From contig NZ_JYLN01000002.1 of NCBI RefSeq assembly GCF_001439735.1, forward strand, positions 682,001 to 746,000: a DNA stretch of 64,000 bases. Direction: 5' to 3'. Shown piece by piece: positions 45,301-54,592 of the stretch. Origin of the DNA: Pseudomonas paralactis (GTDB lineage: Bacteria; Pseudomonadota; Gammaproteobacteria; Pseudomonadales; Pseudomonadaceae). The notes beneath the pieces are model-generated. The model did no database searches. It was not told the origin of the DNA and worked only from the letters and a program-made list of their open reading frames with translations. The stretch's first letter is position 1, and each line of letters opens with the position of its first letter. The position numbers and the translations under genes were made by a program.

Positions 45301-46842
45301 TCAGGCCGGTTGCAGTTTTTGCTCAAACACCGAGACGCCGTCGAGATCGCGCAAAATAACCGTCAACTCCCCCGTCTGCCCATCAATCTGCACTTCACCA
45401 AAAAACTGAAAACCCGCAAACGGCGAGGTGTTTTGCGCAGGCGGGGCTTTCTCGAACACGACTTGCGGGCCAAAGGTTTTATCCAGCGGATTGGGCCCGA
45501 AGCTGCCGGCATTCAGCGGCCCTGCCACAAACTCCCAAAATGGCTCGAAATCCTGGAACGCCGCCCGGTCCGGATGGTAGTGGTGCGCCGCGCAGTAGTG
45601 CACATCGGCCGTCAGCCACACATGGTTGCGCACCTTCTGCGCACGCAGGAAACCAAGCAGTTCAGCAATCTCCAACTCACGCCCCTGCGCCGGGCCGGGG
45701 TCGCCATTGGCGATGGCTTCCCAGCGCGCCACGCCGGGGCTGACTTCGCCGTCGGGCACGCCCAGGCCGATCGGCATGTCGGCGGCGATCACCTTCCACT
45801 GTGCCTGCGACGCCTTGAGTTCGCGCTTGAGCCAGTCCAGTTGCTGGCGACCGAGGAACGGTTTTTCGCCGCCCAGGTTGTCGTCATTCGGCCCGCGATA
45901 GCTGCGCATATCCAGCACGAACACGTCCAGCAGCGGCCCGTAACTGAGCTTGCGGTAAATACGCCCGCCGCCGTCGGCACTCTGACGGCGCATCGGTGAA
46001 TACTCCAGCCAGGCCTGGCGCGCACGGCCGACCAGGGTATTGATGTCACGGGTTTGGTAACGCTCATCCAGTTGTTTGCTGGAGGACCAGTTATTGATCA
46101 CCTCATGATCGTCCCACTGCCAGATCTGCGGCACTTGGGCATTGAAGCGGCGCACGTTTTCATCCAGCAGGTTGTAGCGGTAATTGCCGCGATACTCATC
46201 GAGGGTTTCCGCCACTTTGCTCTTGGCCTCGGTGGTGATGTTGCGCCAGATACGTCCGCCTTCGGTGGTCAACTGCGCGGGCACCGGGCCGTCGGCGTAG
46301 ATGGTGTCGCCACTGTGGATAAAAAAGTCCGGCAAGCGCAGGCGCATGGCTTCGTAAATGCGCATACCGCCAATCTCCGGGTTGATGCCGAAGCCCTGGC
46401 CCACGGTATCGCCGCTCCACACAAAACGAATGTCGCGACGCTGTTGCGGCTCGCTGCGCAAGTGACCAAACCACGGCTCGCTGGCGACGCCGGTCTGCGC
46501 GTCTTCGAAGTGAACACGGTAGAAGATCGACTGATCGACCGGCAAACCGGTGAGTTCGACACGGGCGGTAAAGTCGCTGCGGCTGTCGGCCAGGGGGGAA
46601 ACCAATCGGCGGGGGTTGCTGAACACACTGCGGGTGTCCCACTCCACCACCATCTTCGCGGGGCGGTCGCTGCGGCTCCAGATCATCGCCCGATCGCCCA
46701 GCAGGTCGCCCGATTGCACGCCATCGGTGAGTTGCGGCCGGTCCTTGACCGAGGCGATCACCGCCGGGGCCAGGCCCGGCAACAACAGGCCGGCGCCTAC
46801 GGCTTGCATCACGCGGCGACGGCCGAGATCGAAGTGGCTCAT
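45301..46842 (-). CDS. phoD: Alkaline phosphatase D (PhoD family), Tat-exported
   Basis: This PhoD-type metallophosphatase has 513 residues. Tat signal GRRRVMQAVGAGLLLPGLAPAVIAS; PhoD motifs SGDTIYADGP, WDDHEV-NNW, and the conserved WKVIAADMPIG...VWLTADVHYCAAHHY. The Ca/Fe site residues of the family (Asp in SGDT, Asp/His in WDDHE, His in ADVHY) are present. ATG 46842 follows GAGGG. It is a single gene, boxed by two inverted REPINs; no obvious Pho box was seen in the short upstream gap. Confidence 0.9.
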   Translation of the reverse strand: MSHFDLGRRRVMQAVGAGLLLPGLAPAVIASVKDRPQLTDGVQSGDLLGDRAMIWSRSDRPAKMVVEWDTRSVFSNPRRLVSPLADSRSDFTARVELTGLPVDQSIFYRVHFEDAQTGVASEPWFGHLRSEPQQRRDIRFVWSGDTVGQGFGINPEIGGMRIYEAMRLRLPDFFIHSGDTIYADGPVPAQLTTEGGRIWRNITTEAKSKVAETLDEYRGNYRYNLLDENVRRFNAQVPQIWQWDDHEVINNWSSSKQLDERYQTRDINTLVGRARQAWLEYSPMRRQSADGGGRIYRKLSYGPLLDVFVLDMRSYRGPNDDNLGGEKPFLGRQQLDWLKRELKASQAQWKVIAADMPIGLGVPDGEVSPGVARWEAIANGDPGPAQGRELEIAELLGFLRAQKVRNHVWLTADVHYCAAHHYHPDRAAFQDFEPFWEFVAGPLNAGSFGPNPLDKTFGPQVVFEKAPPAQNTSPFAGFQFFGEVQIDGQTGELTVILRDLDGVSVFEQKLQPA

Positions 46843-46915
46843 GCAGGTGCCCTCTTGAGTATCAAAAGGGCCACTTAAGCATGATGGGATGAAGCGGATA
46901 TGACAGGATCCAACG

Positions 46916-47016
46916 GTAGGAGCGAGCTTGCTCGCGAAAAACATCAACGATCACGCGGGCTTCCTGAATGAACGCGGCGCCTTTGAGTTCTTCGCGAGCA
47001 AGCTCGCTCCTACAGG
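46916..47016. repeat. REPIN, GTAGGAGCGAGCTTGCTCGCGA family (right of phoD)
   Basis: Perfect inverted arms; spacer related to those at 27526 (same sense) and 45151 (opposite sense). It separates phoD from fruA. Confidence 0.88.
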
Positions 47017-47023
47017 GTATTGG

Positions 47024-48733
47024 TCAGGCAGTCACGGCCAGCTCGGCCGCTTCCGGTCGCTTGAGCACGGCATACACCAACCCCGTCAACACACTGCCCG
47101 CCACAATCGCCAACAAGTACAACAACGCATGGTTCATCGCATTGGGAATCACCAGTACAAACAAGCCGCCATGGGGCGCGGCGAGTTTGCAGCCGAAGTA
47201 CATCGACAGTGCGCCGGTCAACGCGCCACCGGCGATGCTGGCCGGGATCACGCGCAGCGGGTCTTTGGCTGCAAACGGGATCGCGCCTTCGGAGATAAAG
47301 CACAGCCCCAGGATCATCGCGGCCTTGCCGGCTTCGCGTTCGGTCTGAGCGAATTTGCGCCGCGCCAGCAAGGTGGCGATACCCATGCCAATCGGCGGCA
47401 CCATGCCGGCGGCCATGGTCGCGGCCATCGGTGCGCCGCTCGACGCCGCCAGCAGGCCGACGGAAAACGCATACGCCGCCTTGTTGATCGGCCCGCCCAA
47501 ATCCACGCACATCATGCCGCCGAGCAAAATGCCCAGCAGCACCGCATTGGTGGTGCCCATGGTGCTGAGAAAATCGGTGAGCCCCGTCAGCAAACGTGCG
47601 ACCGGCGGGCCCACCAGGTAGATCATCACCAGGCCGGTGAACAGGCTCGCCAGCAACGGGATGATCAGGATCGGCTTGAGCGCCTCCAGGCTCTGGGGCA
47701 ACTGCACCGCACGGCTGATCAGTTTGACGCAGTAACCCGCGACGAAACCGGCCAGGATGCCGCCGATAAACCCAGCCCCCAGCGTCCCCGCCAGTAAGCC
47801 GCCGATCATGCCCGGCGCCAGGCCAGGACGGTCGGCGATCGAGTAGGCGATGTAGCCCGCCAGCAGCGGCACCATCAGCAGGAAGGCCTGGTCACCGACG
47901 CTTTTCAGCGCCGCAGCCAAAGTGCCTGGCTGCTCGAAAGCATGGATGCCGAACACAAATGACAAGGCAATCAATAAGCCCCCCGCCACCACCATCGGCA
48001 ACATGTACGACACGCCGGTGAGCAGGTGTTTGTAGACCCCGGTTTTCTCCGACTTGGCCGGCGCGCCGCTGGCGGCGTTTTCCACCGCGCCTTCAGCCAG
48101 GGATTTGTTGAGGATGGCTTCGGATTGCTTGAGGGCGATGCCGGTGCCACAGCGGTAAATTTTCTTGCCGGCAAAACGCTCGGTGGCGACTTCAATATCC
48201 GCCGCCAGTAACACCACGTCGGCCTCGGCGATGGCTTGCGGGCTCAGCGGTGTGCGGGCGCCGACCGAGCCCTGGGTTTCGACCTGCAAGTCGTAGCCCA
48301 GGCGCTTGGCGGTCTGCTGCAAGGCTTCGGCGGCCATGAAGGTGTGGGCCACTCCGGTCGGACACGCCGTAATCGCGACAATACGCGGCGCATTCTTCGC
48401 CGCCACCGGGGCGTCACTGGCGACATACACCTGGGCCTCTTCAGCGCCCCGGCGCAGTACGCCTTCGACATCTGCCAGCGCCTGGGCGGGCGTGGTCTGG
48501 AATACGCGCTTGCCGATAAAACGCTGCATATCTACCGGGGTGCTGCTGACCAGCAGTACCCACTCGGCATCATTGATCGTGGCTTGGGACAACTGACGTT
48601 CCGGGCGCTGCACATCGACGACTTCAACACTGGTGTGCAGGCCCATGCGCTGGGCTGCGGCGTCCAACAAGCGGGCGCACAGCACACTGGTGACCATGCC
48701 GTTTGGGCAGGCGGTAACAATGGCTAACTTCAT
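47024..48733 (-). CDS. fruA: Fructose PTS permease, EIIBC
   Basis: This membrane component imports fructose and phosphorylates it at C1. The 569-residue product has two EIIB-like domains: an N-terminal copy with TACPNGMVTS and a second with ITACPTGVAHTFMAAEAL (phospho-Cys). An EIIC domain with about nine or ten helices follows (LLTGVSYMLPMVVAGGLLIALSF; GPINKAAYAFSVGLL). ATG 48733 follows GAGGG; a GTG one codon earlier is an alternative. It is last in fruB-fruK-fruA, 11 bases after fruK. Confidence 0.95.
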   Translation of the reverse strand: MKLAIVTACPNGMVTSVLCARLLDAAAQRMGLHTSVEVVDVQRPERQLSQATINDAEWVLLVSSTPVDMQRFIGKRVFQTTPAQALADVEGVLRRGAEEAQVYVASDAPVAAKNAPRIVAITACPTGVAHTFMAAEALQQTAKRLGYDLQVETQGSVGARTPLSPQAIAEADVVLLAADIEVATERFAGKKIYRCGTGIALKQSEAILNKSLAEGAVENAASGAPAKSEKTGVYKHLLTGVSYMLPMVVAGGLLIALSFVFGIHAFEQPGTLAAALKSVGDQAFLLMVPLLAGYIAYSIADRPGLAPGMIGGLLAGTLGAGFIGGILAGFVAGYCVKLISRAVQLPQSLEALKPILIIPLLASLFTGLVMIYLVGPPVARLLTGLTDFLSTMGTTNAVLLGILLGGMMCVDLGGPINKAAYAFSVGLLAASSGAPMAATMAAGMVPPIGMGIATLLARRKFAQTEREAGKAAMILGLCFISEGAIPFAAKDPLRVIPASIAGGALTGALSMYFGCKLAAPHGGLFVLVIPNAMNHALLYLLAIVAGSVLTGLVYAVLKRPEAAELAVTA

Positions 48734-48744
48734 CACAAACCCTC

Positions 48745-49665
48745 TTATTGTTCTGTCAGCGTGCGTACGTCGACGCCGCTTTCAAGGCGCGCCAACTGCG
48801 CGTCATCGCTGATGCCGAAACCGATCTGCGTGACGGCCATCGCGGCAATCGCTGTAGCGCGGCGCAAGGTGTGCTCAGGCGTATCGCCACTGAGCAAACC
48901 GTGAAGCATCCCGGCCAGCAGCGAGTCGCCAGCACCCACGGTACTGGCCACCGTCACCTTGGGCGGCGTGGCGTGCAGCGCCGCGCCTGGGCGATACCAG
49001 GTCACACCCGCGGCGCCATCGGAAACAACTACATGTTCGACGCCTTGCTGATGCAGTCGGCTGATGGAATCGGTGGCATTATCCAGGGCCTCGGTCAGCT
49101 CTTCGGTATTGGGTTTGACCAGCCACGGGCCAACCTCCAACCCCAGGCGCAGCGCTTCACCACTGGTGTCCAGGGCCACTTTCAACCCGAGGTCTTTCAA
49201 CGCCTCCAGCAACCCTTTAAACCACTGCGGGCTGACGCCGCGCGGCAAGCTGCCGGCCACCACCACCGCATCGAACTCCGGGCCAATCATCGCGATCATC
49301 TTGAGCAGCGCTTTTTGCGCCTGCTCATCCACCAGCGGCCCCGGAGCATTGATGTCGGTGACACGCCCATCCTGTTCGGCAATCTTGATGTTGCTACGGG
49401 TTTCGCCGGGGACACGTATGAAGGCATCGCCAAACCCACGGCGTTTGATCAGTGCATCGAAAGCCTGCGGGTTGGCGCTACCGAGAAACCCGCCCACACT
49501 GACGTAGTGGCCCAGGTCGGCCAGCACCTGAGCCACGTTCACGCCCTTGCCGGCCGCGTGGGTCAACATCGCTTCACTGCGATTAACTTCGCCGGGTTCC
49601 AGGCGCGCGAGGCGCACCGTGAGGTCCAACGCCGGGTTCAGCGTCAGGGTCAAAATCTTCGCCAT
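48745..49665 (-). CDS. fruK: 1-phosphofructokinase
   Basis: This PfkB-family sugar kinase converts fructose 1-phosphate to fructose 1,6-bisphosphate. The 306-residue product shows LTLNPALDLTV at the N-terminus, the GGFLGSANPQAFDALIKRRG segment, KPNTEELTEAL and the PfkB signature with catalytic Asp in TVGAGDSLLAGML. It directly abuts the fruB stop (no spacer), so translation is probably coupled. Confidence 0.95.
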   Translation of the reverse strand: MAKILTLTLNPALDLTVRLARLEPGEVNRSEAMLTHAAGKGVNVAQVLADLGHYVSVGGFLGSANPQAFDALIKRRGFGDAFIRVPGETRSNIKIAEQDGRVTDINAPGPLVDEQAQKALLKMIAMIGPEFDAVVVAGSLPRGVSPQWFKGLLEALKDLGLKVALDTSGEALRLGLEVGPWLVKPNTEELTEALDNATDSISRLHQQGVEHVVVSDGAAGVTWYRPGAALHATPPKVTVASTVGAGDSLLAGMLHGLLSGDTPEHTLRRATAIAAMAVTQIGFGISDDAQLARLESGVDVRTLTEQ

Positions 49666-52524
49666 CTACACGGCCTCCACTAGGGCACGCACTTGCGCGG
49701 GCGAACCCACCGCCAGTGCCTGTTGCGCCAGGCTCTGGGCCTCGCTCAGACTGAATTCGCGCACCCGCGCCTTCACTTCCGGAATGCTGCGGGCCGACAC
49801 GCTCAACTCATCCACCCCCAGGCCCACCAGCACCGGCACCGCCAGCGGGTCTGCCGCCAACTCGCCGCACACGCCGACCCATTTGCCATGGGCATGGGCC
49901 GCGCGCACGGTGATGTCGATCAGTTGCAAGACCGCCGGGTGCAAGCCATCGGCCTGGGCCGACAGGGTCGGATGGCCGCGGTCGATGGCCAGGGTGTACT
50001 GGGTGAGGTCGTTGGTGCCGACGCTGAAAAAATCCACTTCCTTGGCGAGGACCGGCGCCAGCAAGGCGGCTGACGGCACTTCGATCATGATGCCCAGTTG
50101 CAAATCGGCGACCGGGATTTCCAGGCGCAGGCGCTCGGTCATATCCCGGGCGGCGCGCCATTCATCCACGCTGCCGACCATGGGGAACATGATGCGCAGC
50201 GGTCGGTTATCCGCCGAACGCAGCAGTGCACGCAGTTGCGCTTCCATGATCTGCGGGCGCTGCAAGGTCAGGCGAATGCCGCGCACGCCAAGGAAGGGGT
50301 TTTCTTCCTGGGCGATGGGCCAATAGGGCAAGGGTTTATCACCGCCCACATCAAGGGTGCGCACCACCAGCGGGCGACCGCCGAGCCCATCGAGGACGCG
50401 GCGGTACTCGGCTTCCTGGGTAGCCTCGTCCGGCGCCTGTGGGTGGGCCATGAAAATCAGTTCGGTGCGCAGCAGGCCAATGCCTTCGGCGCCCTGCTCC
50501 ACCGCACTCGCCACACCAGCGCTTTCACCGATATTGGCGAAAACTTCCACGGCGTGACCGTCACGGGTCAGCGCCGCTTCGTGGCGTTGAGCCGACGCGG
50601 CTTGCAGGCGTTGCTCGCGGGTGTCGCGTTCTACGGTGGCGCGTTGCAGGGTAGCGGTGTCGGGGTCGACATGCAGGCGACCACGCTGGCCGTCGAGCAA
50701 CAGCGGCGTACCGGCGCTCAGCAACAGCACCGCAGCACCGGCGCCGACCAGAGCGGGAATCCCCAGGGCGCGGGCGACGATGGCGCTGTGAGCGGTGGCA
50801 CCACCGCGGGCGGTCAGAATGCCGGCCACGCGGGCCGGGTCCAGACGCGCAACGTCCGAAGGGCCGACTTCATCCATCACCAGTATGTAGGGCTCGCTGG
50901 GCTCCTGGGCAGTTTCTACGCCGCACAACTGCGCCAGCACGCGACGGCCGATGTCACGCAGGTCGGCGGCGCGCTCGGCCAGCAAGGCGTCCTGCAAGGC
51001 TTCCTGCTGCCTGGCGGCGGCTTCGATCACGCTCATCCACGCGGCTTCGGCGCTTTCGCCTTGCTTGAGGCGGGTATCGACTTCGTCGGTCAGCTCCGGG
51101 TCGTCGAGCATTTCCTGATGGGTGATGAAAATCTCGCGGATGGCCTTGGCCTGGCTGCGTTCGATCAGGCCCTGAATATCCTTGCGCACATCGCCCAGGG
51201 CGGTGTGCAGGCGCTGGCGTTCGATGGCGGCAGACTCACCGCGCAGGGGGTAATCGAACAGCTGTGGAATCTGGATATGCGCCGGGCCGATGGCGATGCC
51301 GGGCGCGGCGGCGATGGCCTGGATCTGGCTACCGCTTGATGGCGCGCTGAGCACCGGCTCGATATCCACAGGGGCAGGCTGGGCGCTCAGGGTCGGCAAT
51401 GGCTCGACCTCTTCGCCAAGGCCCTCTTCGACGGCGGCCGACAGTGCAGGCAGGGCATCGCCGGCAATCGTCGGCTCGGCAACAAACTCCAGCACCTGGC
51501 CGCGACGCGCACCGAGGCTGAGCAACTTGCTCAGGCTTTTAACCGACACCGCGCCCACGGGGCCATCAACGATGCGCACGCGGATATCGCCGTCAAAACT
51601 TTTGGCCAGTTGCGCAAGGATCTTGGCCGGGCGGGCGTGCAAGCCATGGGCGTTGGCCAAGGTGATGCGCGCGCTGGGCCAGTCGGGCGGCAATTCCCCG
51701 CCCAGCACTTCCAGCACCGCACGGCTGCTGGTGGCACGGCCCAGTTCCTGGCCGCGCCCTTCAATCAACAGGGCACACAAGCGTTCAAGCAAGGTTTGAT
51801 GGGCTTCGCCCAGGCTCGCCAGGCAGAACAGGCCGTGCAGGGGCTGGCCGAGGTAGCGCATGGGTTTGTCCGGTGTGACAAACGCCAGGCCCGGGCGCTT
51901 GACCGTCTGTTCACTGTGCAGCCACCACAGGCCATCGCCCAGGGGCAACGCGTCAACCTGTTGCAACACCGCGGCAAAACCATTGCTCACGCAGTCGGCC
52001 TGGCGCAGCAGGCGTGCACCGCGCCACACCAGCTCTTCAAAATCATCGGCAGACACACCCAGGCTGATCATCTGCGCATCCAGTGCCAGTTCCTGCGGCG
52101 CACCTTGCAGCAGCTTCAACAACGCTTCGGCGCTGCCGGCACGGCGCAACGCCTGGCCAAGGTCGGTTTCACCGAGGGCACGGGTCAGCAGTTGCAACAG
52201 GCGCAGGTGTTCGTCGGATTTGGCGGCGATGCCGATGGCCAGGTAAACGATCTGGCCATCGCCCCAGTCCACCCCTTCGGGGAACTGCAGCAGGCGCACA
52301 CCGGTGGTGAACACCTGGTCGCGGGTTTCGGGGGTGCCGTGGGGAATGGCGATGCCCTGGCCGAGAAAGGTCGAACCCTGGGCTTCACGGGCTTGCAAGC
52401 CACTCAGATACCCCTCGGCAACCAGGCCATCGGCCACCAGTTTGTCAGCGAGCAGGTGCAAGGCAGCAGATTTATCCACAGCCACCTGGCCCATGGATAT
52501 CTGCTCTACAGTGAGCTCAAGCAT
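49666..52524 (-). CDS. fruB: Fructose-specific PTS multiphosphoryl protein, EIIA-HPr-EI fusion
   Basis: This cytosolic phosphotransfer protein feeds fructose uptake from PEP. The 952-residue order is EIIA-Fru (phospho-His-62 in GQGIAIPHGTPE), a linker domain, HPr (His-296 in NAHGLHARPAKI), then enzyme I (active-site His in ARGGATAHSAIVARALGIP; PEP-domain motifs EGIGLLRTELIFM and GTNDLTQYTLAIDR). Pseudomonas use this single fused chain instead of separate EI and HPr for sugars. A hairpin (52539-52557) sits just upstream of its Shine-Dalgarno, and a Cra-type box lies in the gap to cra. Confidence 0.96.
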   Translation of the reverse strand: MLELTVEQISMGQVAVDKSAALHLLADKLVADGLVAEGYLSGLQAREAQGSTFLGQGIAIPHGTPETRDQVFTTGVRLLQFPEGVDWGDGQIVYLAIGIAAKSDEHLRLLQLLTRALGETDLGQALRRAGSAEALLKLLQGAPQELALDAQMISLGVSADDFEELVWRGARLLRQADCVSNGFAAVLQQVDALPLGDGLWWLHSEQTVKRPGLAFVTPDKPMRYLGQPLHGLFCLASLGEAHQTLLERLCALLIEGRGQELGRATSSRAVLEVLGGELPPDWPSARITLANAHGLHARPAKILAQLAKSFDGDIRVRIVDGPVGAVSVKSLSKLLSLGARRGQVLEFVAEPTIAGDALPALSAAVEEGLGEEVEPLPTLSAQPAPVDIEPVLSAPSSGSQIQAIAAAPGIAIGPAHIQIPQLFDYPLRGESAAIERQRLHTALGDVRKDIQGLIERSQAKAIREIFITHQEMLDDPELTDEVDTRLKQGESAEAAWMSVIEAAARQQEALQDALLAERAADLRDIGRRVLAQLCGVETAQEPSEPYILVMDEVGPSDVARLDPARVAGILTARGGATAHSAIVARALGIPALVGAGAAVLLLSAGTPLLLDGQRGRLHVDPDTATLQRATVERDTREQRLQAASAQRHEAALTRDGHAVEVFANIGESAGVASAVEQGAEGIGLLRTELIFMAHPQAPDEATQEAEYRRVLDGLGGRPLVVRTLDVGGDKPLPYWPIAQEENPFLGVRGIRLTLQRPQIMEAQLRALLRSADNRPLRIMFPMVGSVDEWRAARDMTERLRLEIPVADLQLGIMIEVPSAALLAPVLAKEVDFFSVGTNDLTQYTLAIDRGHPTLSAQADGLHPAVLQLIDITVRAAHAHGKWVGVCGELAADPLAVPVLVGLGVDELSVSARSIPEVKARVREFSLSEAQSLAQQALAVGSPAQVRALVEAV

Positions 52525-52538
52525 GCCGTTCTCCTAGT

Positions 52539-52557
52539 TAGTGCGATGTGCGCACTA
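52539..52557 (-). promoter_or_regulatory. Leader hairpin at the fruB ribosome-binding site
   Basis: TAGTGCG/CGCACTA with a 5-base loop lies within 10 bases of the fruB GGAG, with an A-rich AAAACAATACC directly upstream on the coding strand. This is a plausible site of translational control (Hfq/Crc-type), untested. Confidence 0.35.
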
Positions 52558-52660
52558 GGTATTGTTTTGAATAAATCAGCGCGAGACGTTCAAAAATAAC
52601 TGACTGAGTGGTCAATTGGCAGTAGCCACTCAGGGGCGAACATCGTAAAAATACGCTTGC

Positions 52661-52672
52661 TGAAACGTTTAA
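52661..52672. promoter_or_regulatory. Cra/FruR operator
   Basis: TGAAACGTTTAA matches the Cra/FruR consensus (TGAAACGTTTCA type) and lies in the divergent fruB-cra gap, about 136 bases from fruB and 146 from cra. Only one clear copy was seen. Confidence 0.65.
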
Positions 52673-52817
52673 TCTAGAATTTATGGCAGATTACGCGTTA
52701 ATTGCGCAAGCTTGAAGCACCACTCGGCGCCTGTCGTGGGACATTGGTCGTGAGCTGGAATCGGTTACGATTGGACAAAATGTCGGGGCACGCTCTAAAA
52801 AACAAGGAAATCCCGGT

Positions 52818-53813
52818 TTGAAACTCAGCGATATTGCACGTCTGGCCGGTGTGTCCGTCACCACCGCCAGCTATGTCATCAATGGCAAGGCCGAACAGCA
52901 GCGCATCAGCAACGCAACCGTTGAGCGTGTGCGTGCCGTGGTCCAGGCCCATGGTTTTACCCCCAACCCTCAAGCCGCCGGGCTGCGCAGCCGGCATACG
53001 CGCACCCTGGGGTTCATCCTGCCAGACCTGGAAAACCCCAGTTACGCTCGCATTGCCAAGCTGCTGGAGCAAGGCGCGCGGGCACGGGGTTATCAGTTGC
53101 TGATTGCCAGTTCCGATGACGAAGCCGACAGCGAACGCCAACTGCTGCAACTGTTCCGTGCGCGACGCTGCGATGCGTTGTTCGTCGCCAGTTGCCTGCC
53201 GGCCAGTGATGACAGCTATCGCGACTTGCAAGCCAAGGGGTTGCCGGTGATTGCCATCGACCGGGTGATGGAGCCTGAGCAGTTCTGTTCAGTGGTCAGC
53301 GATGACCACCAGGCCTGCCAGCAACTCACCAGCAGCCTGCTGCAACCGCTGCCCAAGCAAATCGCGCTGATTGGCGCACGTCCCGAGCTGAGCATCAGCC
53401 AGGAACGCACCGCAGGTTTTCGTGAAGCGCTGCAAGACTTCACCGGCGAAGTGATCATCGAACAAGGCGAAGCTTTCAGCCGTGACTGCGGCCGACAGCT
53501 GATGGAGCAACTGCTGCAACGTCTGGGGCATTTGCCTGACGCGCTGGTGACCACTTCCTACGTGCTGCTGCAAGGTGTGTTCGATGCGCTGCATGATTTC
53601 CCGCTCCGGTCGCGGCCGCTGCGCCTGGGCACGTTCGGCGACACCCAATTGCTGGACTTCCTGCCGCTGCCCGTCAACGCCATGGCCCAGCAACATCAAC
53701 TGATCGCCGAAACCGCACTGCGCCTGGCCCTGGCGGCCATTGAAGAAGAGCAGTACCAACCGGGCGTGCACGCGATTGGCCGCACGTTCAAGCAGCGCAT
53801 TCACGAGGCCTGA
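52818..53813 (+). CDS. cra: Catabolite repressor/activator (fructose regulator Cra/FruR)
   Basis: This LacI-family regulator is released from DNA by fructose 1-phosphate. The 331-residue product has helix-turn-helix KLSDIARLAGVSVTTASYVINGKAEQQRIS and a periplasmic-binding-like sensor domain (TLGFILPDLENPSYARIAKLLEQGARARG). The start is TTG 52818 behind AAGGA; no ATG suits the conserved N-terminus, so weak initiation may keep the repressor scarce. It is divergent from fruB and shares the operator. Confidence 0.94.
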   Translation: MKLSDIARLAGVSVTTASYVINGKAEQQRISNATVERVRAVVQAHGFTPNPQAAGLRSRHTRTLGFILPDLENPSYARIAKLLEQGARARGYQLLIASSDDEADSERQLLQLFRARRCDALFVASCLPASDDSYRDLQAKGLPVIAIDRVMEPEQFCSVVSDDHQACQQLTSSLLQPLPKQIALIGARPELSISQERTAGFREALQDFTGEVIIEQGEAFSRDCGRQLMEQLLQRLGHLPDALVTTSYVLLQGVFDALHDFPLRSRPLRLGTFGDTQLLDFLPLPVNAMAQQHQLIAETALRLALAAIEEEQYQPGVHAIGRTFKQRIHEA

Positions 53814-53815
53814 GC

Positions 53816-54592
53816 GTGGAGCTGATCGACACCCACACCCACCTGGACTTTGCGGATTTCGATCACGACCGCCCGCAAGTCCTCGCCCACAGCCGTGAAC
53901 TCGGGGTGCGGCGTCTGGTGGTCCTGGGGGTGTATCAGCAGAATTGGCAGCGGCTATGGGATCTGGTGCAGCAGGACGAAGGCTTATTCGCGGCCTTCGG
54001 CTTGCATCCGGTGTATCTCGATGAGCATCGTCCTGCCGACCTGCTGGCGTTGGGCGACTGGTTGACGCGCTTGCACAGCCATCGGCAACTCTGCGCCGTG
54101 GGCGAAATCGGCCTGGATTACTTCCTTGAACACCTGGATCGCGAGCGCCAGCAAAGCCTGTTCGAGGCCCAGCTGAAACTCGCGGCGGACTTCCAACTGC
54201 CCGCCTTGCTGCATGTACGCCGCAGCCACGCCGCCGTGATTGCCACCCTCAAGCGCATCCGCCTGTCACGGGGCGGGATCATCCATGCGTTCGCCGGCAG
54301 CGTTGAAGAGGCCCGCGAGTACATCAAGCTGGGTTTCAAACTCGGCCTGGGCGGCGCTGCCACCTGGCCCCAGGCCCTGCGCATGCACAAGGTACTGGCC
54401 CAACTGCCCCTTGAAGCCGTGGTACTGGAAACCGACTCGCCGGACATGGCCCCGGCCATGTACCCCAACCAACGCAATAGCCCGCAGCACCTCCCGGCTA
54501 TCTGCACCGCCCTGGCTGAGCGCATGGGCATCAGCCCTCTATTGCTGAGTGAGACGAGCACACGCAATGCGTGCGAGCTGTTCAACTGGTAG
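53816..54592 (+). CDS. TatD-family metal-dependent DNase/hydrolase
   Basis: This TatD-type (beta/alpha)8 metallohydrolase has 258 residues. Metal ligands are visible in DTHTHLDF, GEIGLDYF, LHVRRSH, GIIHAFAGS and the late ETDSPDM. Family members are 3'-5' exonucleases or deoxyribonucleases. The start is GTG 53816, two bases after the cra stop, so the two are probably cotranscribed. Its 3' end overlaps the converging gene by 54 bases. Confidence 0.92.
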   Translation: MELIDTHTHLDFADFDHDRPQVLAHSRELGVRRLVVLGVYQQNWQRLWDLVQQDEGLFAAFGLHPVYLDEHRPADLLALGDWLTRLHSHRQLCAVGEIGLDYFLEHLDRERQQSLFEAQLKLAADFQLPALLHVRRSHAAVIATLKRIRLSRGGIIHAFAGSVEEAREYIKLGFKLGLGGAATWPQALRMHKVLAQLPLEAVVLETDSPDMAPAMYPNQRNSPQHLPAICTALAERMGISPLLLSETSTRNACELFNW

